NCBI GenBank assembly: GCA_963789425.1
Contig: CAWBKM010000005.1
Location: 1-64,000, forward strand
Length of the DNA stretch: 64,000 nt
Direction of reading: 5' to 3'
From: Telmatobacter sp963789425
Lineage (GTDB): Bacteria > Acidobacteriota > Terriglobia > Terriglobales > Acidobacteriaceae
A program made the position numbers and the translations under genes. The notes under the pieces are model-generated. The model was not told the DNA's origin. It worked only from the letters and a program-made list of their open reading frames with translations, and did no database searches. How positions within the stretch are numbered: position 1 is the stretch's first letter; each line of letters opens with the position of its first letter. Below, piece by piece: positions 26,002-34,208 of this stretch.

Positions 26002-26023
26002 TGCCGAGGTGCCCGCTCCCCCG

Positions 26024-26130
26024 CTCTCTCAATCCCTCAGTCCCTTAGTCCCTTAGTCCCTTAGTCCCTTAGTCCCCGGTCCCTTGTCCCTGGTCCCTTA
26101 GTCCGTAATCCCTGGTCCCTCGTCCCTGCA
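26024..26130. repeat. AGTCCCTTAGTCCCTTAGTC tandem repeat
   Basis: The most regular member of the CCCT family: four or more near-perfect CCCTTAGT units, then diverging CCCTGGTCCCTCG units. Confidence 0.8.
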
Positions 26131-26229
26131 TCTCGAACCCCCCGCCCCTTCCGCCGCATCTGAAAGAATGATCGTTAGGTTTTTTGGGTCGATTTGCGCT
26201 TCCCGCATCTCATTCCTCTGAGAGGTTTC

Positions 26230-27657
26230 ATGAATCATCTGCGCCGTTTCCTCACCGCTTCGGCCGTCTTCGGCCTTGCCGTCCTCGCTTCCACTCTCAT
26301 CGTCGGTTGCCCCATCCTGGCGGCGCCCTTGCCGCCAGGGTGGGATGACGTTGCCGAACCCGCCACCGCCGCGGCCTCTTCGTCCACAGCTGCCGACTCC
26401 GCCGCCAAACCGACCGTCCTCACCGGCCAGGCCGCCTTCACTGATGCAGCTCATGAATCTCCCGGCACGCGCCGCCATCTCACTGTCGCCGACCTGCCCG
26501 AGCCCATGCCCGATCAATCCGTCGACAACGGCGCCAACGTCGTTCCCCGCCCCGTCAATGCGTGGCCCATTGCGCCCAAAGGTTTCAAGGTCGAGCTCTA
26601 CGCCACCGATCTCGACAACCCGCGTCTCATCCGCTTCGCTCCCAACGGCGACCTCTTCGTGGCCGAAAGCGCAGCCGGAAAAATCGCCATCTTCCGCGGC
26701 GTGGATGCCGACGGCAAACCAAAACAAGTCTCCGTCTTCGCCACCGATCTCCACCAGCCGTTTGGCATCGCCTTCTATCCCCTCGGCCCCAACCCCAAAT
26801 ACATCTACATCGGCGACACCGATGAAATCGTGCGCTTCCCGTACCACGACGGTGATCTCAAAGCCACGGGCCCCAAGGAAAACCTCACGGATCTACCCGG
26901 CGGCGGCCGTTTGCGCGGCGGAGGCCACTGGACCCGCGACCTTCGCTTTTCGCTTGACGGCACAAAGCTCTATGCGTCGGTCGGCTCGCACTCCAACGTC
27001 GACGATCCCGACACCCACCCAGAGGAATTCCATCGCGCCAATGTGCTCGAGTTCACACCCGAAGGCAAATTCGTCGAAGTCTACGCCTGGGGCATTCGCA
27101 ACTGCGTCGGTGAGGCCATCAATCCCACCACCGGCGAGCTCTGGTGCTCCACCAACGAACGCGACGCCATCGGCAACAACCTCGTCCCCGACTACATCAC
27201 CCACGTCGAGGAGCACGGCTTCTATGGCTGGCCCTGGTTCTATATGGGCGGTCCGAACGGCGGCCACTGGGATCCACGACTCGTGGGCAAGCACCCCGAG
27301 CTCAAGTCGAAGGTCATCACGCCCGACATTCTCCTCCAGCCGCACTTCGCTTCCCTGGAGATGACTTTCTACGAGGGCTCGCAATTCCCCGCCGAGTTCA
27401 AAGGTGACGGCTTCGCCTGCGAACACGGTTCCTGGAACCGCAATCAGCGCGCAGGCTACGAAGTCATTCGAGTTCCCCTGCACGACGGCCACGCCACCGG
27501 CGAGTACGAGGACTTCCTCACCGGCTTCACCGTCGGCGGCGCCGACGGTGATGTCTGGGGCCGCCCCGTCGGCGTCGCAGTCGCTCCCGATGGCTCGCTC
27601 TTCGTCTCCGATGACGGCTCACGCTCCATCTGGCACGTCATCTACACCGGCAAGTAG
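26230..27657 (+). CDS. Sorbosone-dehydrogenase-like PQQ sugar dehydrogenase, lipoprotein
   Basis: 475 aa from ATG 26230. The N-terminus MNHLRRFLTASAVFGLAVLA runs into LIVGC, a lipobox, so the protein is probably a lipoprotein. The rest is a six-bladed propeller of the glucose/sorbosone dehydrogenase family: PRLIRFAPNGDLFVAESAAG, QPFGIAFYPLGPNPKYIYIG, then HVEEHGFYGWPWFYMGG and PVGVAVAPDGSLFVSDDGSR. These enzymes oxidise aldoses or sorbosone with PQQ. Alternative upstream Met at 26194 lacks a signal. It follows the GH3 gene on the same strand, so a shared role in sugar use is plausible but not proven. Confidence 0.8.
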   Translation: MNHLRRFLTASAVFGLAVLASTLIVGCPILAAPLPPGWDDVAEPATAAASSSTAADSAAKPTVLTGQAAFTDAAHESPGTRRHLTVADLPEPMPDQSVDNGANVVPRPVNAWPIAPKGFKVELYATDLDNPRLIRFAPNGDLFVAESAAGKIAIFRGVDADGKPKQVSVFATDLHQPFGIAFYPLGPNPKYIYIGDTDEIVRFPYHDGDLKATGPKENLTDLPGGGRLRGGGHWTRDLRFSLDGTKLYASVGSHSNVDDPDTHPEEFHRANVLEFTPEGKFVEVYAWGIRNCVGEAINPTTGELWCSTNERDAIGNNLVPDYITHVEEHGFYGWPWFYMGGPNGGHWDPRLVGKHPELKSKVITPDILLQPHFASLEMTFYEGSQFPAEFKGDGFACEHGSWNRNQRAGYEVIRVPLHDGHATGEYEDFLTGFTVGGADGDVWGRPVGVAVAPDGSLFVSDDGSRSIWHVIYTGK

Positions 27658-27680
27658 GCGCTTTCCACCTCTTAAAGATT

Positions 27681-27727
27681 GGGTGCCCCATCCTCGCGAC
27701 GCTTTTGTTTTTGTCGCTAGGGTGGGG
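27681..27727. repeat. GGGTGCCCC hairpin, copy 2
   Basis: GGGTGCCCCATCC ... GGTGGGG, with inner arms TCGCGAC / GTCGCTA and a T-rich loop. It begins 23 nt after the sugar dehydrogenase stop. Confidence 0.75.
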
Positions 27728-27746
27728 TATGAATCGAGAAAAATCC

Positions 27747-27786
27747 GGGTGCCCCATCCTTCCGCTTTTTTCTGCGGAAGGGTGGG
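27747..27786. repeat. GGGTGCCCC hairpin, copy 3
   Basis: Same frame, with inner arms TTCCGC / GCGGAA around TTTTTTCT; it lies 19 nt after copy 2. Confidence 0.75.
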
Positions 27787-27811
27787 ACAGCAAGAACCCG
27801 AATCCAACCAC

Positions 27812-27860
27812 TGTCATCTCGAGGTCGCCGCAGCGACCGAGAGATCCGCGGTTGCTTTCT
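27812..27860. repeat. TGTCAT ... GATCCGCGGTTGC repeat, copy 2
   Basis: TGTCATCTCGAGGTCGCCGC with arms GGTCGC/GCGACC, ending GATCCGCGGTTGCTTTC. Confidence 0.65.
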
Positions 27861-27890
27861 TCTTGGCGATGTTTACCCATCGCAACATTC

Positions 27891-27921
27891 GCGTGCCCCA
27901 TCCAAGCTCCGCTTGGGTGGG
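27891..27921. repeat. GGGTGCCCC hairpin, copy 4 (short form)
   Basis: Begins GCGTGCCCCATCC, inner stem AAGC-TCC-GCTT, end GGGTGGG. Nearly identical to the copy at 34623. Confidence 0.75.
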
Positions 27922-28073
27922 ATATCACAAATCCATATCTCCGCGCTCTACCCTCCCGGAGGGAGGATCGAGAATAGACCGGGGTGAAACCCTGGGACAA
28001 CGCGGATGACACGAGGCCGCCCCGTAGGGCCGGCCGACCCCGCTGTCCCAACGACTCACCAACCCGCCAACAG

Positions 28074-28098
28074 AAAAGGCCCCGCTCCGGGGCCTTTT
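28074..28098. terminator. Terminator, twin of the recJ/rplK hairpin
   Basis: AAAAGGCCCC / GGGGCCTTTT with a 5-nt loop, 27 nt past the stop of the gene at 28125-28907. The stem core is the same as at 13081-13105. Confidence 0.85.
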
Positions 28099-28124
28099 CG
28101 TTGACTCCGCCACCTCCGCTGCTT

Positions 28125-28907
28125 CTACTTATACTCCCCGTTTCCCTTCGACAGCTGGTCACGGTGTTGGCTGTAATCGACGTAGGAGTCGAATGCCGCG
28201 CCGATCAGCGGATTGTCGTGCCCGGAAGCCCTGATCGCAGCACGAACCGTATCGATGCCTTCCGCCTGCGGTGTCACGTAGACAATCGCAAACAACCCAG
28301 GCGCGTCAGTGTGGATGGCCTCTGTATCGACCTCGTATTCCAAAATCGTCCCGTCAGCCAGCATCTTTTCCAGCATCGGCGCAACCACGCTCTTGCTCAG
28401 TGTTTCCACCGCATCGTCGTCCGCGTTCGGCTTCAGTTGGTACATCGCCACGTTCACATACGCTCCCGTATAGGCGCCCGGCTTCCAGTTGTAATAGTGG
28501 CTCACCAGAACCAGGTCCCAATGCTTCGTCGGGTTCAAAGAGTGCGGCGAACTCGTAAAGTCCAACCCTCTCAACTTGTCCAGCACCTTTAACAGTCCCG
28601 CCATCGACATCGACGACCACCATGTGTCGTTCGATTCGCCGTCCAGCGTGTGCACCATGTTCACATCGCTGCCGTAACCCACAATCGTACCGTCGCCCAG
28701 TGCGGCTTGAAAAATCGTGTTGTCGGTGGCGTTAATCTTTGCTACGTCTCCCCAATGCTCGGCCGGAATCGTCCAGTTCGCCACATACGAGAACATAGCT
28801 GGTTTCTCTTTGACCTCCGTCGCCTGCGCGCACGATGGAATGGCGCTCAACGCGAACACTGCGACCCCGCACAGACCTGCGAAGACACTCCAACCTCTTG
28901 TGTTCAT
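28125..28907 (-). CDS. Secreted protein of unknown function
   Basis: 260 aa with signal peptide (GWSVFAGLCGVAVFALSAIP, then SCAQA). After export two similar halves can be seen: FSYVANWTIPAEHWGDVAKI ... GTIVGYGSDVNMVHTLDG and YVNVAMYQLKPN ... GTILEYEVDTEAIHTDAPGL. Both have the pattern of a dimeric alpha/beta-barrel (ferredoxin-like) fold. No catalytic residues are identifiable. It is a single gene with its own terminator. Confidence 0.7.
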   Translation of the reverse strand: MNTRGWSVFAGLCGVAVFALSAIPSCAQATEVKEKPAMFSYVANWTIPAEHWGDVAKINATDNTIFQAALGDGTIVGYGSDVNMVHTLDGESNDTWWSSMSMAGLLKVLDKLRGLDFTSSPHSLNPTKHWDLVLVSHYYNWKPGAYTGAYVNVAMYQLKPNADDDAVETLSKSVVAPMLEKMLADGTILEYEVDTEAIHTDAPGLFAIVYVTPQAEGIDTVRAAIRASGHDNPLIGAAFDSYVDYSQHRDQLSKGNGEYK

Positions 28908-29046
28908 CTGCTTTCTCCTGTTTTGATTTAGTCAGCGATGTTCTGGGGAATGCCTGACCCGCCAAGTCTACAGCAGCCACAACGGATCGCAACTGTAAAT
29001 TCTTTGCGCGGATTGCACGATCTCGGTTTCGACTCCGTGCTTTGCC

Positions 29047-30666
29047 TCACGCCAGGCTGGGGATTCCTGCGGCTTCGGGGATGGCGGCGACGGCGACACT
29101 TGGCTGATCAACCAGAACACCCAGCAAGCCGAAGAATTCGCCGGCGGGTACGGGGCGCCCATAGAGCCAGCCCTGGCCGAAAATCTTCAGGTTGTCGGTG
29201 GAGAAATAGTCGGCCTGGCTAGGCGATTCGATGCCTTCGACCACTACCGCAAGATTCAGGTTTCGCGCCATGGCGATGATCTGCGGAAGGATTGCGACCG
29301 TCACTGCGTCCGTTCCAATGGCCCGCGTGAAGGCCTTGTCGATCTTGATGGAATCGACGGAGAGGTACAACAGATAGGAAAGGTTCGAATAACCGGTTCC
29401 GAAATCGTCAATGGAAATGCCAAATCCCATACGACGGAGCAAACGGATCGACTCCAGCGCGTCTTCCTGATCGGCGGCGGATGTTTCTGTCACCTCTAAG
29501 GTCAGGCTGCTTGGCCGCACATGGGCCTCTTGGACGGCCGCTTCAATCATGGGCAGAAACCGGGGATCGATCAGGTCCGCCGCTGCGACGTTGATGTTCA
29601 GCCGGAAGTCGGGCAGCCTGTTGAGCACTTCGCGGAACTCCTTCAGCGCTCGCCGCAAAACTAGATTCGTAACCGAACCGATGAAACCATGCTTCTCCGC
29701 TGTCTTGATGAATTCGCTCGGGCTGACCGAAACACCATCCGGCATGGTCCAGCGCGCCAACGCCTCGGCGCCAACAATTTTTCCACTCGACAGGTTGACT
29801 ATCGGTTGATAAGCAAGGTGAAGTTGCTCGTGCGCGACTGCACGCTTAAACTGCTGGTCGAATGAAATGCTGCGGCGGTGACGGCCGCATAGCATAATCC
29901 CAATGAAAATGCCGCCGATCCCGCAGGCGATGGTGATGCCGCCAATCGCAGCGAATTCCCCGCGCCTTGCATCGTCAACCCCCACCGACGCCACGACGCA
30001 GCGCGACATAAGCGGCGAACATTGGCTGGCCACGATCGCGCCTCCCCTTAGCGCCACATCGCTGATGGCTTGGTCAGAAGACGGTTCGGGCGAAACTTTC
30101 CTTGATGTTGTCTGGGTTTCTGCCTGGTAAGGATCGATTGCCAATTGAATCGGCATCTGGTCGTCGGGTTCTGGCAAATGCGAACCAAAGACGACGAAAG
30201 CATTGCCCAGTTGAATCCCTGTCCGCTTCAGGTTTTGATCTTGTACGGGAACGAGATTGCTATAGATTACGGTCCCATCGGCCTGAGCTTGCCCCGCTTT
30301 GAAACTACCGAACGGCCGTGCAGGCCGGCCTGCGGTTGTGGAGCACTCAATCCTTCCCCGTTGAATTCGTCCGGCAGCTTTCAAATAGTTCGAGCGAAAA
30401 ACCAATTCCCTCAGATTGCTCAACTCCGCCTCGGAACAAGCCGCACCGGCGGAATGCTGCATCGTATCCAGAACAGAGCGCGCCTCCTTCAGCGAGGCAT
30501 CATCTTGAGCCGCCACTCGTTCCATGTAGGTTTTCAGATGATTCTCGGCCAGCGGAATCGCCAGCACACATCCCAGCAGGAGGCCGGTTATGGCTCCGAG
30601 TGCTGCCGTCGTCGTCACAGTGGCTCGAGCGGCGAGGATGTTTTGTTGCGGTTCCTGCATAAGCAC
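29047..30666 (-). CDS. Cyclic-di-GMP phosphodiesterase with CSS-motif periplasmic sensor and EAL domain
   Basis: 539 aa. An N-terminal membrane helix (TTAALGAITGLLLGCVLAIP) is followed by a periplasmic CSS-motif domain (GAACSEAEL with a second Cys in RIECST, a redox-type pair) and a second membrane helix (FAAIGGITIACGIGGIFIGI). The cytoplasmic EAL domain is complete: GAEALAR, EVTET, SIDDFGTGYS, IKIDKAF and VVEGIES, so catalysis is expected. It hydrolyses c-di-GMP to pGpG, and disulphide state or DsbA-like input is known to control CSS-EAL enzymes. It is divergent from a long non-coding stretch. Confidence 0.9.
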   Translation of the reverse strand: MLMQEPQQNILAARATVTTTAALGAITGLLLGCVLAIPLAENHLKTYMERVAAQDDASLKEARSVLDTMQHSAGAACSEAELSNLRELVFRSNYLKAAGRIQRGRIECSTTAGRPARPFGSFKAGQAQADGTVIYSNLVPVQDQNLKRTGIQLGNAFVVFGSHLPEPDDQMPIQLAIDPYQAETQTTSRKVSPEPSSDQAISDVALRGGAIVASQCSPLMSRCVVASVGVDDARRGEFAAIGGITIACGIGGIFIGIMLCGRHRRSISFDQQFKRAVAHEQLHLAYQPIVNLSSGKIVGAEALARWTMPDGVSVSPSEFIKTAEKHGFIGSVTNLVLRRALKEFREVLNRLPDFRLNINVAAADLIDPRFLPMIEAAVQEAHVRPSSLTLEVTETSAADQEDALESIRLLRRMGFGISIDDFGTGYSNLSYLLYLSVDSIKIDKAFTRAIGTDAVTVAILPQIIAMARNLNLAVVVEGIESPSQADYFSTDNLKIFGQGWLYGRPVPAGEFFGLLGVLVDQPSVAVAAIPEAAGIPSLA

Positions 30667-31110
30667 CTGGCTGCGCAGGTTCAGGAATTGTCGTAAGGAG
30701 AATCGATGGCCTCCCGTGCCGTCTTCCTCAGGAAAGCATCGCCGTGCACGCTGCCCTACCCCTTACGCGATTCCCTGACCCGGTCTAGCCTGTGTCGCGG
30801 CCTGCGATGGAGTGTGAGGACGCCACGTTATAGAGGTACTTCGCTTTACTAAGCGCAACAATGGCGGTTTCAGGTGAGACCGGAGCCTGTCGGTACCCTG
30901 CCCCGTTGGTTACTCTTGCCTCAATACATATGTTGTGAAATTACTCGTGTAGATTCAAGAGATTACAGGAGGGCCTTCATCGGGCCGGCTGGTGCGCAAG
31001 TCGCGCCGCTCGTCGCTCGGAATTGGCTGCCGGTCCTACTCTCGCGGGTAAATCGGCGAGACTGACGGTTACCCGCCCCTGAGTTTCCGCCGCTGACATA
31101 CCATCCGAAG
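30667..31110. other. Non-coding stretch upstream of the EAL gene
   Basis: No gene is supported here. It should include the EAL promoter; I see no further structure before the duplicated block that starts at 31111. Confidence 0.4.
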
Positions 31111-31112
31111 CC

Positions 31113-31147
31113 GGGTGCCCCCGGTCCCTTGCACTTGGGGACCGGGG
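31113..31147. repeat. GGGTGCCCC hairpin, copy 5
   Basis: GGGTGCCCCCGGTCCC, loop TTGCACTT, then GGGGACCGGGG; a long GC-rich stem. Confidence 0.75.
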
Positions 31148-31178
31148 TTCGCACGATTCCGCCGACCCGCTAACTCGC

Positions 31179-31210
31179 GGGTGCCCCCGGTCTCGATTTT
31201 GAGACCGGGG
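31179..31210. repeat. GGGTGCCCC hairpin, copy 6
   Basis: CCCCGGTCTC, loop GATTTT, GAGACCGGGG: a perfect 10-bp stem. Confidence 0.75.
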
Positions 31211-31303
31211 ATACCACGGACGCCATTTCCCTAACTCGTCGACTCACCGTCTTCAAAAATCTCCTCAATCGGCCTCTCGAACAATCGCGCCAGCTTGAAC
31301 GCC

Positions 31304-31343
31304 GGGTGCCGGGTACCGGGTGCCGGGTACCGGGTGCCGGGTA
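31304..31343. repeat. GGGTGCCGGGTACC tandem repeat
   Basis: About 40 bp of a 14-bp unit (GGGTGCCGGGTACC) between the two long duplicate copies. Confidence 0.85.
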
Positions 31344-31345
31344 CC

Positions 31346-31380
31346 GGGTGCCCCCGGTCCCTTGCACTTGGGGACCGGGG
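31346..31380. repeat. GGGTGCCCC hairpin, copy 7 (duplicate of copy 5)
   Basis: Identical in stem and loop to 31113-31147, as part of the 193-bp duplication. Confidence 0.75.
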
Positions 31381-31411
31381 TTCGCACGATTCCGCCGACC
31401 CGCTAACTCGC

Positions 31412-31443
31412 GGGTGCCCCCGGTCTCGATTTTGAGACCGGGG
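31412..31443. repeat. GGGTGCCCC hairpin, copy 8 (duplicate of copy 6)
   Basis: Identical to 31179-31210; it lies 20 nt beyond the stop of the XRE gene and may act as its terminator. Confidence 0.75.
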
Positions 31444-31463
31444 ATACCACGGACGCCATTTCC

Positions 31464-31667
31464 CTAACTCGTCGACTCGCTGTCTTCAAAAATCTCCTCA
31501 ATCGGCCTCTCAAACAATCGCGCCAGTTTGAACGCCAGCGGCAAACTGGGATCGAACTTCCCCGTCTCGATCGCATTGACCGACTGCCGCGACACCTCCA
31601 GCCGCTGGGCCAAATCTCCCTGCGACCAGTCCCTCTCCGCGCGCAACACCTTCAGCCGGTTTTTCAT
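31464..31667 (-). CDS. XRE-family regulator, partner of a membrane protein
   Basis: 67 aa from ATG 31667: MKNRLKVLRAERDWSQGDLA and LEVSRQSVNAIETGKFDPSL form a full HTH_3 domain, ending FERPIEEIFEDSES. This short type (YozG/PF01381) is typically paired with a small membrane protein. Its ATG overlaps the stop of that upstream gene by 4 nt (31664-31667). The frame runs open far upstream but without sense. A candidate operator/promoter lies at 32099-32139, so it probably represses its own operon. Its 3' end was duplicated (see 31111-31536). Confidence 0.85.
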   Translation of the reverse strand: MKNRLKVLRAERDWSQGDLAQRLEVSRQSVNAIETGKFDPSLPLAFKLARLFERPIEEIFEDSESTS

Positions 31668-32068
31668 CGGTACCTCAACCTGACCACCGGATACGAGACC
31701 ACAACGAACAGCCAGAAAATCGGATAGACATAAACCAGATCGAGGTGCGGCGCTCGGGCAAAGTCTTCGAGATACCCCCAGATCGTCGTAGTGGCCAGAG
31801 TTCCGCCAATGCCGCCCAGGAGAGATTGCACCAGCAGATTGCGCTGGAACTCGTCTTTCTCTGCGGCCAGGAATCTGCCCATCTCCACGAGCAGCCACAG
31901 AATCGGAAGCGCAGGCAGCACGGCTACGGCATAAGCCGGTAGGCCCTTCAAATGCCAAAGGCGAAACGCGGCGGTGGCGCCAATTGCAAGCACCACAACC
32001 AACAAGGCGCTTATCACGCAGGAGCGCACCCACCGGCGTTGCTCGGGACTATCGATCGTGCAGAACAT
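31664..32068 (-). CDS. Small multi-pass membrane protein
   Basis: 134 aa with about four hydrophobic segments: CVISALLVVVLAIGATAAF, AVAVLPALPILWLLVEMG, LLGGIGGTLATTTIWGYL and VYPIFWLFVVVSYPVV. A charged cytoplasmic loop AAEKDEFQRNLL lies in the middle. The gene order membrane protein then XRE regulator with a 4-nt overlap is common. The function of the membrane partner is not established. TAAAGGAG precedes the start. Confidence 0.75.
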   Translation of the reverse strand: MFCTIDSPEQRRWVRSCVISALLVVVLAIGATAAFRLWHLKGLPAYAVAVLPALPILWLLVEMGRFLAAEKDEFQRNLLVQSLLGGIGGTLATTTIWGYLEDFARAPHLDLVYVYPIFWLFVVVSYPVVRLRYR

Positions 32069-32098
32069 TGTAAGTCTCCTTTACAAACTGACAAGGAA

Positions 32099-32127
32099 AC
32101 ATTACATCAAATCGCAAAAGCTGTCAA
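32099..32127 (-). promoter_or_regulatory. Sigma-70-type promoter of the membrane protein/XRE operon
   Basis: TTGACA (32122-32127) and TAATGT (32099-32104) are separated by exactly 17 nt on the minus strand, 31 nt before the start codon. Confidence 0.6.
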
Positions 32128-32139
32128 GTGTCATTGACA
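32122..32139. promoter_or_regulatory. Candidate operator over the -35 box
   Basis: The palindrome TGTCAA-GTGTCA-TTGACA overlaps the -35 element. This is a suitable site for autorepression by the XRE protein; binding is inferred. Confidence 0.5.
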
Positions 32140-32460
32140 ATTTTCGGAGGAATTCCCGCCGGGCTCGGAACATGTCAAGACCCCTCGCTCAAGATAAATC
32201 CGTCCGCCGCCCGTAACTCCTTCATTCTCTGATCTCTGCCCTCGGGTCTCTTTTTTCCCAAGTTTGCCGATTAATTCTTCGCCTTGGTTACACTGGTCTC
32301 ATATGCTGCCAATCTGCCAACTCGCCAACACGCTTCGGCGTGGCCGACCCGCCATCGCGCTCCAAAACCCTGGGACCGCCCGACAGCATGAAATTCGGCT
32401 CGCCGACACCGTCCGTCATTTGCACCGAAACGTGGAAAAAGCGCGCACGGGAAAATGCGA

Positions 32461-32603
32461 AAAATAATTAAACAAAAAAATTGGCACTTTTCGCCAAAGT
32501 TTCGCCAACTAACTGGTTTAGAATCAGTAAAACGCGCTCTGAGAAGTCGGAAAAATGCACCGGATTACGTCGCGTCTTAGACAAACAACTCTTTTAGAAT
32601 CAA
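32461..32603. other. Duplicated 143-bp AT-rich element, copy A
   Basis: It holds, in order, an A-run before ATTGG, two TTCGCC boxes 11 nt apart, TTTAGAATCA, and a second TTTAGAATCA 76 nt later. Copy B at 54225-54367 has all of these at the same distances. There is no open frame. It lies 136 nt before holB within a ~600-nt gene-free stretch. Confidence 0.65.
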
Positions 32604-32739
32604 TACACATTCAACCAGAATGCGCCTTGCGCTGCAATATCCATAACTGATTCACTCGATTCACTTTGTTCGCTTTCTCACTCATCCACGAGCCACCGTC
32701 CACCGTCCACCGCCCACTGTCCGCTGTTACTCTCAATCC

Positions 32740-33849
32740 GTGAGCTTCCAGGACTTCCTCGGCAACGCGGCCACCGTCACGCACCTGCGCGAAAGCATTC
32801 GCTCCGGCCGCTTCCCGCACTCCATGATCCTGGCCGGCCCTCGCGGCGCGGGCAAGTACACGCTCGCCCTCATGCTCGCCCAGGCCGTCAATTGCCTCAA
32901 CCCCACTGAATCAGACGGCCTGCCCGACTTCTGCGGCGTCTGCTCCAACTGCCTCCGCATCGCCGCCTCCGCCAATCTCGAAACGCTGGTCGATGAAGCC
33001 GTCGACGCCCGCGACGATCTGCGTGAAACCGACAAACGCGAGACGCGCATCCTCATCCAGACGCACCCTGACGTGCTGGTGATTCCACCCGACCCGCCGC
33101 AGCTGATGATCAAGCTCGGCCAGGTCCGACAAGCCATTCACGTCGCCTTCTACCGCCCGCCCGTCGAGGCCCACCGCGCTTTCACCATCTTCACGTCGTC
33201 CGCATTCATGAAGGAGGCTGCCAACAGCCTGCTCAAGCTGCTTGAGGAACCGCCGGATCACACTTCGCTGATCTTGCTCACTGAGAATCCGCAAGAACTC
33301 CTGCCCACGATTCGTTCTCGCGCGCTCATTCATCGTCTCGGCGCGATTCCCGCCGCCGACCTGGAATCTCTTCTCGCACACCGCCGCCCCGAACTCAAAT
33401 CGCAGGAACGCGCCCTCGTCGCGCGCCTCGCCATGGGCGCCGTCGGCCGCGCCCTCGCGCTCGATCTCGCCGCCTACCTCATCAGCCGCGAAGACGCGCT
33501 GATCATTCTCCGTACCGCGATTCGAGAACCTGACTATTCCTCCCTCTTCCACGCCACTGAAAGCTATCGCGCCGGCGCCGACGGCCAGGAGAAGACCGTC
33601 AATCTCCTCCGCGCTCTCTCCAGCCTCGTTGAAGACCTTCTCCTCATCGTGGCCGGTACACCCTCGCTCATCCGCAACATCGACATTGCCGCTGAGTTAA
33701 CCCGCCTGTCTGAAGGCCTCTCCATCGACTGGATCGACTCCGCCGCTCGCGCCCTCGTCCAGGTGGAGCAAGGTATGCGCCGCAACCTTTTGCGTTCGCT
33801 CTCGATTGATGCCATGGCCGTCAGCCTCGCCGCTGACATCGCCCTCTAG
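32740..33849 (+). CDS. holB: DNA polymerase III subunit delta prime
   Basis: A 369-aa AAA+ clamp-loader subunit. It starts SFQDFLGNAATVTHLRESIR and has a Walker-A-like GPRGAGKYTL. The zinc module CGVCSNC lies near 65 and is normal for this family. The sensor region SLLKLLEEPPDHTSLILLTE is diagnostic of HolB/DnaX relatives. There is no functional Walker B DExx, as in delta prime. It serves in loading the beta clamp at the replication fork. The start is GTG at 32740; earlier in-frame starts are not supported. The DnaX partner is not in this window. Confidence 0.88.
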   Translation: MSFQDFLGNAATVTHLRESIRSGRFPHSMILAGPRGAGKYTLALMLAQAVNCLNPTESDGLPDFCGVCSNCLRIAASANLETLVDEAVDARDDLRETDKRETRILIQTHPDVLVIPPDPPQLMIKLGQVRQAIHVAFYRPPVEAHRAFTIFTSSAFMKEAANSLLKLLEEPPDHTSLILLTENPQELLPTIRSRALIHRLGAIPAADLESLLAHRRPELKSQERALVARLAMGAVGRALALDLAAYLISREDALIILRTAIREPDYSSLFHATESYRAGADGQEKTVNLLRALSSLVEDLLLIVAGTPSLIRNIDIAAELTRLSEGLSIDWIDSAARALVQVEQGMRRNLLRSLSIDAMAVSLAADIAL

Positions 33850-34208
33850 CCGCCGCCCACGATTCACGATCCACGGTTCCTTTTGCTCGGTTCACCGTTC
33901 ACCGCCCGCCGTCCACCATCTCTCCGCTTGACGCTCCGTCGGAATGGCCGCAGAATGAAAGAGCAACCCCCAATCGGCACTTCGCATCTTTTTGAGTAAC
34001 GAGTTCTCCCATTGAGTCCAGGGACAGCGGGAATCGCACATCCCGACGTTGCAGGGTTGCCTTCTGTTTGGGCGTCGGAGCCCGGTCCTTGGCTCTTGAT
34101 TTTCAGCCGGGCCGTTTGTGCCGGCTGGTTGACGCAGTTTTCCAGGGCGATTTGTCCCTGCGGTTGTTTGAGTTTTCAGTTTGTGTTCTTCGCGGAGGAT
34201 TCTTCCCC
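33850..34208. other. Gene-free stretch between holB and hfq
   Basis: It begins with degenerate CACGATTCACGATCCACGG / TTCACCGTTCACC units, the third low-complexity spacer type (also at 32690 and 54158). It ends with a GGAGG site before hfq. No gene is supported. Confidence 0.4.

Larger units (their letters stand above)
31111..31303. repeat. Direct duplication, copy 1 (carries a 3' copy of the XRE gene end)
   Basis: A 193-bp segment that recurs at 31344-31536 with about four substitutions. It includes two GGGTGCCCC hairpins and a detached copy of the last ~24 codons of the XRE gene (31231-31303), with its stop. Confidence 0.9.
31344..31536. repeat. Direct duplication, copy 2 (overlaps the intact XRE gene end)
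   Basis: Second copy, offset 233 bp. Its last 73 bp are the true 3' end of the XRE gene. Confidence 0.9.

Noticed and set aside
26024..26130. Possible CRISPR array
   Set aside because: The units are 7-8 nt, contiguous, without spacers; no cas genes in the window.
28938..29222. Plus-strand frame opposite the EAL gene end
   Set aside because: Shadow of a complete EAL domain on the other strand.
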